The translations under genes were made by a program, and so were the position numbers. Positions 63,552-64,000 of a stretch of DNA of 64,000 nucleotides are shown piece after piece. A model generated the notes under the pieces. The model searched no databases, was not told where the DNA came from, and saw only the letters and a program-made list of their open reading frames with translations. The DNA lies in NCBI GenBank assembly GCA_964418605.1, contig CAYQLY010000003.1, positions 1-64,000 on the forward strand, written 5' to 3'. The stretch comes from CAYQLY01 sp964418605. GTDB lineage: Bacteria; Bacteroidota; Bacteroidia; Cytophagales; Cyclobacteriaceae. Each line of letters starts with the position of its first letter. Position 1 is the stretch's first letter.

Positions 63552-64000
63552 TTATTCTACAACCAACCGATCTACTCTCCAAAATTGACCATCAAATACT
63601 TTAACAATATATAATCCTGGTGAAAGATCGGAAATATCTATTGACTGCATAGTTTCATTTTTGTCAAATACTAGCTCTTTTTTTAATATACCAAAACCAT
63701 TCATTATTTCAACCCCTTTAATAAAAAATAAATTATCACTATTTTCTTTATTAAAAGATAATTTTACTTCTTTATTCGCAGGATTAGGAGAAAGAAGTAA
63801 GGTCAATGGCCCATTATTTAAAATAGGATCAACTGGAATAGATGTACAATTTTTAACGTATAAATAAAGAAATTGATTATTACTCCAACCACATTTATTT
63901 TTCGCTTTGACCTGCAAAATATCAGCTACATATTTTACATTGGGACGGAAAGAAATTGAGCTACGAGTATCATCTCCATAAATAGTCCAGTAACCTCTTT
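63552..64000 (-). CDS. C-terminal part of a T9SS-sorted protein (cut by window edge)
   Basis: The frame is open to the window edge: it reads RGYWTIYGDDTRSSISFRP upstream of a TTG at 63917, so the apparent start there is internal. The visible end is a type A T9SS sorting domain (LLLSPNPANKEVKLSFNKEN, KKELVFDKNETMQSIDISDL, GLYIVKVFDGQFWRVDRLVVE). A Cys pair (KNKCGWSN, KNCTS) suggests a preceding PKD/Ig-like domain. The main body lies beyond the window. This gene would be exported by the type IX system. Confidence 0.85.
   Translation of the reverse strand, partial: RGYWTIYGDDTRSSISFRPNVKYVADILQVKAKNKCGWSNNQFLYLYVKNCTSIPVDPILNNGPLTLLLSPNPANKEVKLSFNKENSDNLFFIKGVEIMNGFGILKKELVFDKNETMQSIDISDLSPGLYIVKVFDGQFWRVDRLVVE

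Overview
This is an AT-rich chromosomal segment of a Bacteroidota bacterium. The evidence is C-terminal type IX secretion (T9SS) sorting domains, a Porin_10-like putative porin, a transketolase encoded as a separate C-terminal subunit, DUF2723 membrane proteins, and promoters of the form TTTG-N18/19-TAnnTTTG. The genus cannot be fixed from the sequence; the overall look fits a Cytophagia- or Chitinophagia-like lineage. No rRNA, tRNA, CRISPR array or transposase gene was seen.

Layout. 0-1 kb: a solo tyrosine recombinase behind a short repeat-bearing leader. 0.9-6.2 kb: MazG-like pyrophosphohydrolase, a small Cys/His-rich envelope cluster that looks metal-related, and a tight topA-dtd pair. 6.3-8.7 kb: two unrecognised lipoproteins in tandem. 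8.8-15.6 kb: S9 peptidase, cobalamin-dependent metH and, divergently, an orphan transketolase C-subunit. 15.6-25 kb is the accessory region: small genes of the kind found as orphan immunity proteins (SMI1/KNR4-like, DUF6924-like, unknowns), truncated gene pieces, and a family of short palindromes with a GTT-NNN-AAC core. 21-24.5 kb also holds a DUF885 lipoprotein and an OprB-like porin. 25-31 kb: B12-dependent ribonucleotide reductase, efp, a 2-oxoacid dehydrogenase E2 and an orphan Zn/Mn-binding lipoprotein. 31.3-35 kb: a putative operon porin-miaE-rsmE-tspO. 36-41 kb: a very tight operon DUF2723 protein, T9SS cargo, small conserved protein. 41.3-47.9 kb: a complete TetR-TolC-MFP-RND efflux operon with a near-perfect palindromic operator over its promoter. 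48-64 kb: metallophosphoesterase, DUF6515-like protein, pdxA, a large alpha-2-macroglobulin lipoprotein, feoAB, two glycosyltransferase-like genes, an HtrA protease, a LacX-type epimerase and the end of another T9SS cargo.

How it works together. Most of the window is ordinary housekeeping and envelope biology. The part that deserves attention is 15.6-19.6 kb (with an echo at 35.6 kb). There, five consecutive plus-strand genes are each followed 12-31 nt after the stop codon by a palindrome of the same family, and several palindromes cap truncated genes or even supply their last codons. This looks like a REP-type repeat population that marks recombination or insertion junctions in a fast-changing immunity-gene island. 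Whether the repeats are passive REP elements, terminators, or units that let genes be exchanged is open.
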